This document shows positions 33,566 through 42,146 of a stretch of 64,000 nt of DNA, in pieces; the stretch's first letter is position 1, and each line of letters starts with the position of its first letter. A model generated the notes under the pieces. That model was not told where the DNA came from, did not search any database, and saw only the letters and a program-made list of their open reading frames with translations. Source of the DNA: Bacillus timonensis (lineage in GTDB: Bacteria; Bacillota; Bacilli; Bacillales; Bacillaceae_L). Location of the stretch: the NCBI GenBank assembly GCA_020171895.1, contig JAIVAN010000001.1, forward strand, positions 171,602-235,601, read 5' to 3'. A program made the position numbers and the translations under genes.

Positions 33566-33614
33566 GGTTGGCAAAAGATCGCTATACGTAGCGGTCTTTT
33601 GTCAGCCTTTTTTT
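33566..33614 (+). terminator. Long-stem Rho-independent terminator
   Basis: GGTTGGCAAAAGATCGCTA (33566-33584) pairs with the complementary segment ending at 33607, with loop TACG, and is followed by seven T. Confidence 0.92.
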
Positions 33615-33631
33615 AGCTGTTTTGCTCTTTT

Positions 33632-33736
33632 CGTCGGATTAAGAATTGAAATCGTCGGAATCGTTTCTGTTTTCGTCGGAATATGATGTGGAACCGTCGG
33701 ATTCTGAGCTCTTTTCGTCGGATTGCAAGTTAGTCA
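33632..33736. repeat. 21-nt phased array, core CGTCGGA (five units)
   Basis: CGTCGGA(A/T)T cores start at 33632, 33653, 33674, 33695 and 33716, exactly 21 nt apart; the remaining 12 nt differ freely between units. The core is shared with the array at 14048-14140. Non-coding: it lies just past a terminator and upstream of the DUF899 gene. Confidence 0.87.
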
Positions 33737-33772
33737 TACAATTTTACTGGGGATGTGTACGTTCAATTTTGA

Positions 33773-33877
33773 TAATCCATCGACTTTGGTAGGTAATCCG
33801 GCCACTTTTTGCGTTAATCCGGCGACAATTGGAAATAATCCGGCCACTTTTCATGATAATCAGGCCAATCATAAGAT
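33773..33877. repeat. 21-nt phased array, core TAATCCGGCCA (five units)
   Basis: TAATC(C/A)GGC(C/G)A-type cores begin at 33773, 33794, 33815, 33836 and 33857, exactly 21 nt apart, the first (TAATCCATCGA) degenerate. It follows the CGTCGGA array after a gap that is not in phase. An open frame runs through both arrays into the DUF899 gene but has no start signal. Confidence 0.85.
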
Positions 33878-33959
33878 GCCAACCCAATTCCATAAAGGAT
33901 TTACTCCTCAGTTATCGAATATATATATACAATCAATCAAAGTAAGAGGAGTGGAACCA

Positions 33960-34862
33960 ATGACCATGAGCAATATCCAACAACAGATTGAAGCACTAGA
34001 GCTAGAGATCCTTGAAAAAAAGAAGCAGTTAACTCAGTTGAGAAAATCTGTTCAAGAAAGACAGGTTGAGAACTATGAGTTGGTCAGGTCATCTGGTGAA
34101 AAGGTGACTCTATTAGAGTTGTTTGGTGATCAAGATGAACTAATTGTTATCCATAATATGGGAAAGAGTTGTTCGTATTGTACGATGTGGGCGGATGGAT
34201 TTAATGGCGTGTACCAACATTTAGTTGGTAAGGCTAGCTTTGTGTTATCATCACCGGATGCACCAGAGGTTCAAGAGGATTTTGCGGCAAGTCGTAAGTG
34301 GCAGTTTCCGATAGTTTCTGTACAGGGGAGTTCGTTTACGAGAGATGTTGGTTTTATTCAAGAAGATTCTTATCATCCTGGCGTTTCGACGTTCCGTAAA
34401 GATGAAGAGGGAAAAATCTATCTCCATGCACAAGCCCAACTAGGTCCTGGTGACGATTATTGTGTAACCTGGCACTTATTTGACCTACTTCCTTCTGGGG
34501 CAAGCGGTGTAAAGGTAAAAAGGAATCTAAATGAAAGATCGCCATTTCAACTGACGAATAACGTTGCACTTGGTGTAAAAGATTATGAGAAGGCAATTCC
34601 TTTTTACAGAGATGTTTTAGGAATGAAGCTAGAAAGAACGTTAGAAAACGAAACTCAGCTATCAATTAGTGGGACGAATTTCTTTATAGAAGAGAGTGCA
34701 GAAAACAATGTTTACTTCGAATTTGCAGTAGAGAACATTGACGAAGTAAAACGAGCATTGCTCGATAACGGCTGCGAAGTGACAAAAGTTTATCATGACA
34801 AAAGTTTTATGATTGTGGATCCTTTTGGACTTCAATTTCACATGTTTGAAGGAAAGAAATAA
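33960..34862 (+). CDS. DUF899 thioredoxin-like domain fused to a VOC (glyoxalase) domain
   Basis: 300 residues from ATG 33960 (GTAAGAGGAGTGG upstream). After an N-terminal coiled coil of about 35 residues, residues 36-180 are a DUF899/AhpC-like domain with IHNMGKSCSYCTMWADGFNG, whose CxxC lies at the thioredoxin site, and CVTWHLFDLLP. Residues about 195-300 are a vicinal-oxygen-chelate domain (ALGVKDYEKAIPFYRDVLGM, FMIVDPFGLQFHMFEG). The two are usually separate proteins. A redox or detoxification role is likely but undefined. It precedes an ABM monooxygenase by 12 nt. Confidence 0.82.
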   Translation: MTMSNIQQQIEALELEILEKKKQLTQLRKSVQERQVENYELVRSSGEKVTLLELFGDQDELIVIHNMGKSCSYCTMWADGFNGVYQHLVGKASFVLSSPDAPEVQEDFAASRKWQFPIVSVQGSSFTRDVGFIQEDSYHPGVSTFRKDEEGKIYLHAQAQLGPGDDYCVTWHLFDLLPSGASGVKVKRNLNERSPFQLTNNVALGVKDYEKAIPFYRDVLGMKLERTLENETQLSISGTNFFIEESAENNVYFEFAVENIDEVKRALLDNGCEVTKVYHDKSFMIVDPFGLQFHMFEGKK

Positions 34863-34874
34863 AGGAGGAAAAAG

Positions 34875-35177
34875 ATGAATAAGTTTGGATTGTACGGAAA
34901 ATTAGTAGCAGTGCCAGGAATGCGCGATACACTAGCAAATATTCTGTTGGATGCTGCGAACTCTTTGAAAAAAGTAGAAGATTGTGAGCTTTATGTTGTC
35001 AATACGTCAGAAGATGAACCTGATGCTGTTTTTGTATTTGAGGTTTGGAAAAGTGAAGATGCACATCACGCATCTTTATCATTAGAATCAACGCAAACCT
35101 TAATTGAAAAAGCGAAACCGATTCTAGCTGGAATAGAGCGTATCAACACGGTTGTGCCTATTGGTGGGAAGTTTTAA
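34875..35177 (+). CDS. Antibiotic-biosynthesis-monooxygenase (ABM) domain protein
   Basis: 100 residues, one dimeric alpha-beta barrel of the ABM/YgiN type: GLYGKLVAVPGMRDTLANIL, CELYVVNTSEDEPDAVFVFE and WKSEDAHHASL. Such small enzymes act on quinols or other aromatic compounds without cofactor, or serve as stress proteins. The start follows AAAGGAGGAAAAAG. Its 12-nt spacing behind the DUF899-VOC gene suggests a redox/quinone-related operon. Confidence 0.85.
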   Translation: MNKFGLYGKLVAVPGMRDTLANILLDAANSLKKVEDCELYVVNTSEDEPDAVFVFEVWKSEDAHHASLSLESTQTLIEKAKPILAGIERINTVVPIGGKF

Positions 35178-35205
35178 TTAAACATATTCCATTGTTAGGA
35201 TGTGA

Positions 35206-35580
35206 TTTTGTATAGACTGGATTTTTTTATGCGGTATTTATAATTTTCTGTTTGGTCTATTTCATCTAACCTTTTGGAAGCTATTGAACTGGGGAAAAGA
35301 GTTAACGTTAGTGTCTGTTCATAATCGTGCGGTCATGCAGACATTGAATATATGTTTGCTGAGTATGTTTTTCTTAGTGGCTGCCATATATATATTTCAC
35401 TCGGGAGAGCTAAAAACAACGGTGATTGGACAAGTACTGGCGGTTGGAATGCTGTTATTTTGGATTGTAAGAACCATTTGTCAGGTCTTGTTTTTTAATT
35501 TGAGAAAACGGATTCATCAAGTATTGTTTATTCTATTTCTAATAGGAATTTTGATTCATACTCTTGCGATTCTCACATAA
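35206..35580 (+). pseudogene. Membrane protein with disrupted start
   Basis: From TTG 35284 this reads as 98 residues with about three membrane helices, but the same frame is open and protein-like further upstream (DWIFLCGIYNFLFGLFHL, then TFWKLLNWGKEL), back to a TGA at 35203-35205. The codon just before that TGA is ATG (35200), preceded by TTAGG. So the natural start seems to be followed at once by a stop. Either the gene is broken at codon two or it uses the internal TTG without a ribosome site. Family not recognised. Confidence 0.6.
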
Positions 35581-35647
35581 TCACATTGGATCTATGTAAC
35601 GTTTGACTATGATAATCCGACAAATCAATAAAAGAGGTGGTGAGTCG

Positions 35648-36217
35648 ATGAAAAAACAATTAATCTCTTTTATGAGTTTTTTACTGCTAGGAATAGTAGG
35701 GTGTGGAACATCATCTGGAGGTACCGCTCCACCACTAGGGAATCAAGGTGAGTATGAAGGAAAGAGTACGAGAGCTGAAGTTTCACAAGGTGATTTTATC
35801 TATCGTCTTGTTTCTGAGGAAAAAGAGTATAAATCAGGTGAACGAATTCACGTTTATGCAGAACTGGAGTACGTAGGAGCGTTAGATGAGGTGACCATTT
35901 ATCATGCTGCTTCGCCGTTTTATTTTCCAATGACAGAAAAAACAAGAGGATATGCGATTGACTATGCAATGGAAAAACCTCTTATAGGAACAGTGATTAA
36001 AAAGGGGGAACCATTGAGAGAAAAATATCAACAAAGTGGTGGATATAGTTCCGAGGATGAAGTTGAATATGTAGAATTTATGAAAAACATCATGAACCAT
36101 CAATTTCCAGTGGGCTATTATCAAGTCAATGGTTATGTAGAATTTTTTGTAGAAGGCCAAACTGAAAATACAGACTATGTCATAAAAGCAAATGTTGATT
36201 TTAAGGTAACCAATTAA
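35648..36217 (+). CDS. Secreted lipoprotein of unknown function
   Basis: 189 residues from ATG 35648 (AAAAGAGGTGGTGAGTCG upstream); earlier in-frame codons have no ribosome site. Lipoprotein signal SFLLLGIVGC. The mature part has a beta-sandwich-like pattern (YKSGERIHVYAELEYVGALD, TIYHAASPFYFPMTEK) similar to small extracellular domains of other bacillar lipoproteins. Function unknown. Closed by a terminator. Confidence 0.78.
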   Translation: MKKQLISFMSFLLLGIVGCGTSSGGTAPPLGNQGEYEGKSTRAEVSQGDFIYRLVSEEKEYKSGERIHVYAELEYVGALDEVTIYHAASPFYFPMTEKTRGYAIDYAMEKPLIGTVIKKGEPLREKYQQSGGYSSEDEVEYVEFMKNIMNHQFPVGYYQVNGYVEFFVEGQTENTDYVIKANVDFKVTN

Positions 36218-36223
36218 GAAAAG

Positions 36224-36256
36224 AAGGGCAAAAATCGTCCTATTTGCCCTTTTTTC
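36224..36256 (+). terminator. Rho-independent terminator
   Basis: A 9-bp stem, AAGGGCAAA with TTTGCCCTT, followed by T6. Confidence 0.9.
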
Positions 36257-36399
36257 ATTTGGTGTTAGTCAAAAGCCCTATGTTCAGTGTCGTATTTTTA
36301 GGGTAGACTTTCATGCAATATCGAATTTGCACCATGAAGGATGAAAATGTGAACTTGATTTTGGGGTTTATAGAATGTTGGCCTTTAAGAAATTCATTC

Positions 36400-36529
36400 G
36401 TGTTAATCGGAGTGGAAGGAACCGAGACTCCTGTGGGAGATGCGACAGGCCCCGGACCCCACAGGCGAAGCCGAGGAGGCTCAAGTGGCGCCCCACGGAA
36501 AGCGAGGTTCCTGCAACGCAGATTAACAC
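36400..36529. repeat. 130-bp MITE-like interspersed repeat
   Basis: The 9-bp ends are exact inverted repeats, GTGTTAATC (36400-36408) and GATTAACAC (36521-36529). Inside, GGAACC and GGTTCC make a second nested pair, and a GC-rich core (GAGACTCCTGTGGGAGATGC, GCCGAGGAGGCTC, GGAAAGCGAGG) stands out from the AT-rich surroundings. The core resembles the GC-rich intergenic hairpin repeats common in Bacillus genomes. A degenerate copy is at 20209-20345. No coding sense. Confidence 0.8.
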
Positions 36530-36609
36530 CCCTAGTTCAATGTTATTTTCAGGGTAGCAAATGAATAAAAACCCTCATAGTTGTAAAAAACGTATATGAG
36601 GTGATTTAA

Positions 36610-36819
36610 TTGACAACGGTTATTGGATTTATGGAATCATTATCTTCTTATTTTCTAGTGATCATCTTAGTTTTTGTTGGCTTGTATTTACGGTTTCGAT
36701 ATTACAAAGCATATAAAGATCGAAATCTATCCCGCGATGCAGCTTTTGCAAAATGGAGTGGGTATGCACTTTTATCTCTTTCGGTCGTTGTATTAATTGC
36801 CCACTTTTTTATTGTCTAA
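36610..36819 (+). CDS. Small two-helix membrane protein
   Basis: 69 residues from TTG 36610 (TGAGGTGATTTAA upstream). Helices at about 10-27 and 49-68 with a basic-aromatic loop, LRFRYYKAYKDRNLSRD. No family is recognised. Its last 11 nt overlap the end of the convergent germination gene. Confidence 0.65.
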   Translation: MTTVIGFMESLSSYFLVIILVFVGLYLRFRYYKAYKDRNLSRDAAFAKWSGYALLSLSVVVLIAHFFIV

Positions 36820-37951
36820 TTCGGCCAGTTCGACGGATGTAGGTAGTCACTTCTAACGTGATCTCTGCTTTTGAAAAAGCTTCATCCCAGTCTTTTTCAA
36901 CAGTCTTCCAATAATCATACTCATGCCGTCTCATTTCTTCGCCAAGTTCAAAAATATCCATTTTGTATTCCTCTTGCATTTTCTTAATGAATGCAAGGGT
37001 ATCTTTCTTCAATTTATCGCTAAGTGATTGTTCAATTTCTCTAAGTTTTTTGTCAGAAACAAACCCCTCGATACCATCTTCAGCTAAACTACCTTCAACT
37101 AATACTTCAATTTCAAAATGTGGTGTTTGATTCTTTACGGACGGTTTAATGTGAGTTCTCATGTTTTTCACTTCAAATGAAGAGAGTGGGTGTTCTTTTT
37201 CCTTTTCAAATGGTGTAGCCAAATATGCTCCTTTTGTAAAGGTTCCTTTGACGACACGATACGCTCGAACGTCTTCTCCAGAAATATAGCCTGCAAATTT
37301 ATCCTTTCTAAGTATCGCCGCACCACTCATATCGACATGATTCTTTTTTACTTTAACATTTGGAAGAACAAAATTTGTCCCACTTCGATAGGCAACTGAA
37401 AATTCTCCTAACGTAGAGGAAATTGGCATAAGTGACGTTTTCCTAACAGCCTCATCCGTTAGTGTGGTGATGTAATCACCAGGGATCGGAATTAAGCGGT
37501 GTTTGAATTGGAGTGCTTCTTTTCCTGTTCCTTTCACGATGACCACTTTCGTTCTTCGTCTCATCTCATGGTCTCGAAAAAACAAGTCGAGTGAATCAGC
37601 GATTCCTTCTTTCGCTAATTCTTCGCCAATTAATATGAGTTGGAGATGGCCGTAGTATCCAGGTCTAGCAACGATTGTGGCAAATTTCCGTACACATTCA
37701 AATAGAGAGGAACCTGTTGTAGATACATTCCAAATCGGCTCTGTTCCAGGTATCGGTTTATCAGAGAGGGCTAACGGTTCTGCAATATGAATGGTCAATT
37801 CATAACGGTCCTCTTCTTTTTCAGTTTTAGGTTTGTCGATTGCTAAAGCATAAATAAGTGTTCGTTCTTGAATTTCAACAGAATCCCAGCAGCCTGTTAA
37901 AGTGGACAAGGTGATAAATAAGAGCATGATAGTTAAAACTTTCTTTTTCAT
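36809..37951 (-). CDS. Spore germination protein, Ger(x)C lipoprotein subunit
   Basis: 380 residues. The lipoprotein signal ends LSTLTGCWDSVEIQER, where GCWDxxEIxxR is the hallmark of GerC-type subunits; the rest is the extracellular three-domain body (IIVARPGYYGHLQLILIGEELAKEG region). It is the third subunit of a GerA-type germinant receptor in the spore inner membrane. Last gene of the operon, overlapping gerB-type gene by 4 nt. Confidence 0.93.
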   Translation of the reverse strand: MKKKVLTIMLLFITLSTLTGCWDSVEIQERTLIYALAIDKPKTEKEEDRYELTIHIAEPLALSDKPIPGTEPIWNVSTTGSSLFECVRKFATIVARPGYYGHLQLILIGEELAKEGIADSLDLFFRDHEMRRRTKVVIVKGTGKEALQFKHRLIPIPGDYITTLTDEAVRKTSLMPISSTLGEFSVAYRSGTNFVLPNVKVKKNHVDMSGAAILRKDKFAGYISGEDVRAYRVVKGTFTKGAYLATPFEKEKEHPLSSFEVKNMRTHIKPSVKNQTPHFEIEVLVEGSLAEDGIEGFVSDKKLREIEQSLSDKLKKDTLAFIKKMQEEYKMDIFELGEEMRRHEYDYWKTVEKDWDEAFSKAEITLEVTTYIRRTGRIRQ

Positions 37952-39045
37952 AGTAATTTCAGTCCTTTTTTAATCCCATACATCCCCCATAATAGAAGAG
38001 GAAGACCAATTGATAAAAATACACCTAAATAGCTAATATACTCAGCAAATTTACTAACCTGAAGAGAGTCAATCGGAAGTACTGCCGTAATAAATGTGAA
38101 CGGAAAGAACGCAAGAGATACAGCACGATGTTCTTCGAGCTTCAACATATTCATTGTAATGACACTTGCCCCATAATTTAAAATAACAATCGTTGTGAGG
38201 GCAAAGGGAATCCAAACAAACATCATAATTGATTCCAAGCGTTCAATAAAGGTCCCTGGAACTTCAATGTTTTTAACAAGGGCAATCGTTGGATATTGTA
38301 AATATTCAACCTCTTTTTGGCCAAATACAGCGATCGTGATGACCATGATAAAAGCGTAGAAAAGTGTCACGCTAATGATTGAGATTGAAACATATTTTTT
38401 TACTTTTTTCGTTTCTTTCAAAAAAGGTAAAAGGAAAAAGAGCACTTCAAAGCCTAGAAAAGCAAAGAAGATGATTGGTATACTTTTCATGACAGGTAGT
38501 ATTCCGTCTCCTAATATTGGAAGATTTCGTCCAAAGTCTGCATCTTTAAAGGACAGAAGAATCACAAAAAGTAAGATGAGTATAACCCCGGGTTGTAAGG
38601 ATTCGTTAAACCTAGCAATTGGATTTATTCCTTGGACAACTAAATACGTGCACACCGTTAAAATAGCTACGAGTATAATCTCAACAGGTGTTTCATCTAA
38701 AAGAAATATTTTCGTCACATCTGCTGCAATTCTTACGACGATCGAAATGAAAAAAAGGAAATATCCAATAAAAAGGACCATAAAAAAGAAATGAAAGATC
38801 CTACCGACTAGTTTTGGGCCGTAATCATATAGACTTTGATATTGAAACTTGCTTCCTAAAAGAGTAATGAGAAGGGTCGAGGTAAGTGTAATACCACCTG
38901 CGATTAAAATTCCTATCCAGCCATCTACTCCAGCTGTTTGAGCAATGGTGCTTGGAAATGAAAGGATTCCAACACCAACCATAACAGATATAATCGTGAC
39001 AGATAGCTGAGGACCAGTAATTTTATCTTTTATCATACTTACCAA
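37948..39045 (-). CDS. Spore germination permease, GerB-type (APC fold) subunit
   Basis: 365 residues, about ten membrane helices, in the amino acid-polyamine-organocation fold; ISVMVGVGILSFPSTIAQTA is the N-terminal unwound-helix motif. GerB subunits bind the germinant amino acid or sugar. It overlaps the upstream GerA-type gene by 7 nt and the downstream GerC-type gene by 4 nt, so the three subunits are translationally coupled. Confidence 0.93.
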   Translation of the reverse strand: MVSMIKDKITGPQLSVTIISVMVGVGILSFPSTIAQTAGVDGWIGILIAGGITLTSTLLITLLGSKFQYQSLYDYGPKLVGRIFHFFFMVLFIGYFLFFISIVVRIAADVTKIFLLDETPVEIILVAILTVCTYLVVQGINPIARFNESLQPGVILILLFVILLSFKDADFGRNLPILGDGILPVMKSIPIIFFAFLGFEVLFFLLPFLKETKKVKKYVSISIISVTLFYAFIMVITIAVFGQKEVEYLQYPTIALVKNIEVPGTFIERLESIMMFVWIPFALTTIVILNYGASVITMNMLKLEEHRAVSLAFFPFTFITAVLPIDSLQVSKFAEYISYLGVFLSIGLPLLLWGMYGIKKGLKLL

Positions 39046-40436
39046 CCTTTTTTACGGTTTTTTAAGTCTAGTCGCTTTTTATCATAAACCTTAAGGATTT
39101 CCGGGCGGTTTTGCAGGAGTGGAAGTGGACCCCGTACGACGAAGTCTTTCCAATCCTTTATTCGGTAAGGAGCAATTGGTGAAAAATAATTGATGCCAAA
39201 AGATTTAATGGATACTAGGTGAGCTAAAATCGTTAAAAGTCCAAGAATAACGCCTAACAGTCCTAAAGTGGCCGCTAGCAACATTAATGGGAAACGTAAT
39301 AATCGAAAAGGCACCCCTACGTTATAGGAGGGAATTAAAAAGGACGATACCCCTGTTATGGCAACGACGATGACCATCATAGGACTAACAATCCCTGCTT
39401 GAACAGCGGCCTCACCGATGACGAGACCTCCAACAATTCCAACGGTTTGACCGATTACTTTTGGTAGTTGCAATCCAGCCTCCCGTAACATCTCGATCGT
39501 AAACTCCATTAACAGCGCTTCTAAAAATCCAGGGAACGGAACATTAGACCTTGTAGCGGCAATCGTAATGGCAAATTTTGTTGGAATTAAGCCAGGATGG
39601 AACGAGATCAAGGCGATATAGATAGATGGCAGGGTAAGAGCTATCATTGTTGCCACATAGCGCACAAAACGTACGGCTGATCCGACAATCCAGCGCTCAT
39701 AGTAATCGTCAGGTGATTGAAACAACATCGAAAGAACAACGGGCACTAACAGAACCATGGGTGTTCCATTAACGATGATGGCAATTCTCCCTTCAAGTAA
39801 AGAGGCGATCACACGATCAGGTCGTTCTGTGTACTGAACCTGTGGGAAGGGAGTATACCAACTGTCTTCAATCCATTGTTCGACAGTACCACTATCTAAA
39901 ATTCCATCAATTTTGATAGAATCAATCCGTTTTTGTACTTTTTCTAACACTTCTTTATCAACAATTCCATCAATGTACACAATCGCCATCTTTGTTTTCG
40001 TTCTTTCACCGATAATTTTTTTTTCCACTTTAAGATCTGTTGACGAATATCTTCTTCTTAATAGAGAGGTATTTGTGGTTAATGATTCAACAAATCCGTC
40101 TCTCGGTCCACGAACTGTTGCCTCATTCTCAGGTTCTTGGATGGACCTAGTTTCATAGCCACCACCACTCATTGAAAGAAGCAGGTCATCGTATATAATG
40201 AGAATGTCACCATGAAATAGACGTTCTACAGCGTCTTTCATTTCCGTGATTTTTTCGTTGTCTTCAAGTCTTTCCCGATCGGCCATTCGAGGAATGACTT
40301 TATCTTCAATAAAAGAATTTCCTACAAATCCATCTATGTAAACAAATGTAACGTTGTGCCCTGACAAATGCTTTTCTAGAAACATCACATCTGAGTTGCT
40401 ACCGAATTCAGTTTGTAACAGTTGATACCAATCCAT
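39039..40436 (-). CDS. Spore germination protein, GerA-type subunit
   Basis: 465 residues. The N-terminal soluble domain of about 230 residues carries the family stretch ETRSIQEPENEATVRGPRDG and FVESLTTNTSLLRRR, and the C-terminal half has four to six membrane helices with the PFPGFLEALLMEFTIEMLRE motif. It forms the germinant-gated channel with GerB and GerC. The start follows CTAGGAGGATCCATCC. First gene of the operon; a forespore (SigG) promoter is expected but I could not place one with confidence. Confidence 0.93.
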   Translation of the reverse strand: MDWYQLLQTEFGSNSDVMFLEKHLSGHNVTFVYIDGFVGNSFIEDKVIPRMADRERLEDNEKITEMKDAVERLFHGDILIIYDDLLLSMSGGGYETRSIQEPENEATVRGPRDGFVESLTTNTSLLRRRYSSTDLKVEKKIIGERTKTKMAIVYIDGIVDKEVLEKVQKRIDSIKIDGILDSGTVEQWIEDSWYTPFPQVQYTERPDRVIASLLEGRIAIIVNGTPMVLLVPVVLSMLFQSPDDYYERWIVGSAVRFVRYVATMIALTLPSIYIALISFHPGLIPTKFAITIAATRSNVPFPGFLEALLMEFTIEMLREAGLQLPKVIGQTVGIVGGLVIGEAAVQAGIVSPMMVIVVAITGVSSFLIPSYNVGVPFRLLRFPLMLLAATLGLLGVILGLLTILAHLVSIKSFGINYFSPIAPYRIKDWKDFVVRGPLPLLQNRPEILKVYDKKRLDLKNRKKGW

Positions 40437-40550
40437 GGATGGATCCTCCTAGTCGTTTCAAATTACTATTAGTTTCATCAATTGGTAAAATTTTATGTAA
40501 GAATGATGGAAAGAGAGGAATAACATGTTTGAGATTTCGTGAAGGGCAAA

Positions 40551-40577
40551 AAAAAAACACCGAACTGGTGTTTTTTT
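40551..40577. terminator. Rho-independent terminator
   Basis: An 11-bp stem, AAAAAAACACC with GGTGTTTTTTT, and loop GAACT. It ends the minus-strand 40587-41063 gene ahead of the germination operon. Confidence 0.85.
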
Positions 40578-40586
40578 CTAATGGAA

Positions 40587-41063
40587 TTATCTTTTCATAA
40601 ATCCTTCTTCACGTAAATATTCGATTGCTTCTTGATAAGAGCCAAATGTAGCATCTAAATTCAACCCATCGTACACGTTCCACCACTCATCTTCAAGAAC
40701 TAGAACGAGCTTTACTTTTTCAGCATTTGCCCAAGTTTCTTTTTGGGGATCTGCAATAAATGCATGCTCGTCTTCTTCCTCATCGTCACGTGAGAGAGAA
40801 TCAATGGAAGCTTGGATAAGCCCACGAAGTTCACTCTCTGAGTACTCTCGAATGTTGACCATACCTTTTGCGTCAACTTCTTGGTCGTCTAAATATCCTG
40901 CAAATACAAAGCCATTTCCATTCGGATGCAAGTGATAAACGACAATTTTCTTCTCGTACAGACTATCAGGGAAATGGAAATTGACTCTTCCTAAAGAGAC
41001 ATTATGTCGTTCAAGCTGTGGAAAAGATTCGATAATTGATAGTTTTTCTTCAAATGATAGCAT
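40587..41063 (-). CDS. Conserved-looking acidic protein of unknown function
   Basis: 158 residues, soluble. An N-terminal segment (EEKLSIIESFPQLERHNVSL) is followed by strands (KKIVVYHLHPNGNGFVFAGY), an acidic loop SRDDEEEDEHAF and a C-terminal domain LVLVLEDEWWNVYDGLNLDA ending in a helix EAIEYLREEGF. I do not recognise the family. The start follows GAGGAAAAGCA on the minus strand. Single gene with its own terminator. Confidence 0.75.
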   Translation of the reverse strand: MLSFEEKLSIIESFPQLERHNVSLGRVNFHFPDSLYEKKIVVYHLHPNGNGFVFAGYLDDQEVDAKGMVNIREYSESELRGLIQASIDSLSRDDEEEDEHAFIADPQKETWANAEKVKLVLVLEDEWWNVYDGLNLDATFGSYQEAIEYLREEGFMKR

Positions 41064-41110
41064 TGCTTTTCCTCGTTTCTCGTAATTAATATTCTATTCT
41101 TAGTATGAAT

Positions 41111-41137
41111 GAAAAATACTCGGCTTTATACCGAGTA
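41111..41137 (-). terminator. Rho-independent terminator of degV
   Basis: Stem TACTCGG with CCGAGTA and a T5 run on the minus strand. Confidence 0.8.
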
Positions 41138-41152
41138 CGTTCAAATTTCACA

Positions 41153-42004
41153 TTATTCTTTGTTCCAAATGAAGGCGACCGTTCCTTCACCGGCATGTAC
41201 TGCAATCGTGGAACTAATCTCTCCGATGAAAATATCAAGATTTGGATACAACGCTTTAAATTCTGCTTCAAACGCTTTTGCTTTATCTAGAACATTCCCG
41301 TGCATGATTTGAATATGTGTGATGTTGTATTTTTGATAAGACTGTTCAAATAATTCCAAAATACGTTTTGCAGCTTTTTTCTCAGAACGTACCTTTTCAA
41401 ACAACTCGAATTCACCTTTGTTATTGATGCGAATAATCGGTTTGATTTGTAGAAGATTTCCTAATAAAAACTGAGTCCCGGACATTCGTCCACCTTTGTA
41501 AAATTGATCAAGGCTCCCAAGAAGGATGTAGTTTTCATGCTTTTCTACTTCTTCACGTAATGCTGATGCGAGGTTTTCTAAAGATAAATTTTGTTCAGCC
41601 AATTCCATTCCCTTATAAATAAGAGTAGTGATGGCATATGACATTGATTTGGAATCAATGACCTCTACTTGAAAGTCTGCCATTTCAGCAGCACTTTTCG
41701 AGCTTGATAATGTACCACTTAACTTGCTTGAAACGTGAATGGCCACCGCATGTTCGTATTCAGTTTTTAATTTCTCATATAGTTCAACCATTTTACCAAC
41801 AGCCGGCTGAGAAGTTTTAGGTACAGTTTTTTCATTGTTTATGCGTTTATATAACTCATCGGTTGTAAGATCAACACCATCTTCAAACACTTCATCCCCA
41901 AAAACGATTCCAAGTGGAACGACATAGACGTCAGGATGATTTGCTAAATCAGTCGTAATAAATGCTGTGCTATCTGTAACCCAAGCAATTTTCTTTTTAG
42001 TCAT
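41153..42004 (-). CDS. DegV family fatty-acid-binding protein
   Basis: 283 residues, full length for the family. The N-terminus KKIAWVTDSTAFITTDL is the DegV signature, and TSQPAVGKMVELYEKL, HVSSKLSGTLSS and LGSLDQFYKGGRMSGTQ are the lipid-binding elements. DegV/FakB-type proteins bind single fatty acids in the cytoplasm and may supply them to a fatty-acid kinase; no such kinase is adjacent. The start follows AAAAAGGAATTATGTAA. Single gene. Confidence 0.92.
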   Translation of the reverse strand: MTKKKIAWVTDSTAFITTDLANHPDVYVVPLGIVFGDEVFEDGVDLTTDELYKRINNEKTVPKTSQPAVGKMVELYEKLKTEYEHAVAIHVSSKLSGTLSSSKSAAEMADFQVEVIDSKSMSYAITTLIYKGMELAEQNLSLENLASALREEVEKHENYILLGSLDQFYKGGRMSGTQFLLGNLLQIKPIIRINNKGEFELFEKVRSEKKAAKRILELFEQSYQKYNITHIQIMHGNVLDKAKAFEAEFKALYPNLDIFIGEISSTIAVHAGEGTVAFIWNKE

Positions 42005-42146
42005 TTACATAATTCCTTTTTAAGTAGTTTTATAAAGATCTTAATATCCCTTATTTTAAGTTATTCCATATGTATTATGCATCTAAGAAGTCAATTCATT
42101 ATACACTACTTTACATGATCACGTACAAGTAGTTTGTTTAAAAACA

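Noticed and set aside
33723..33959. Long N-terminal extension of the DUF899-VOC gene through the 21-nt array
   Set aside because: No ribosome site at the early ATGs, a proper one at 33960, and the extension is only the translated array.
36313..36564. Plus-strand frames over the 130-bp repeat
   Set aside because: Frames follow the GC-rich repeat and have no ribosome site or protein-like sequence.
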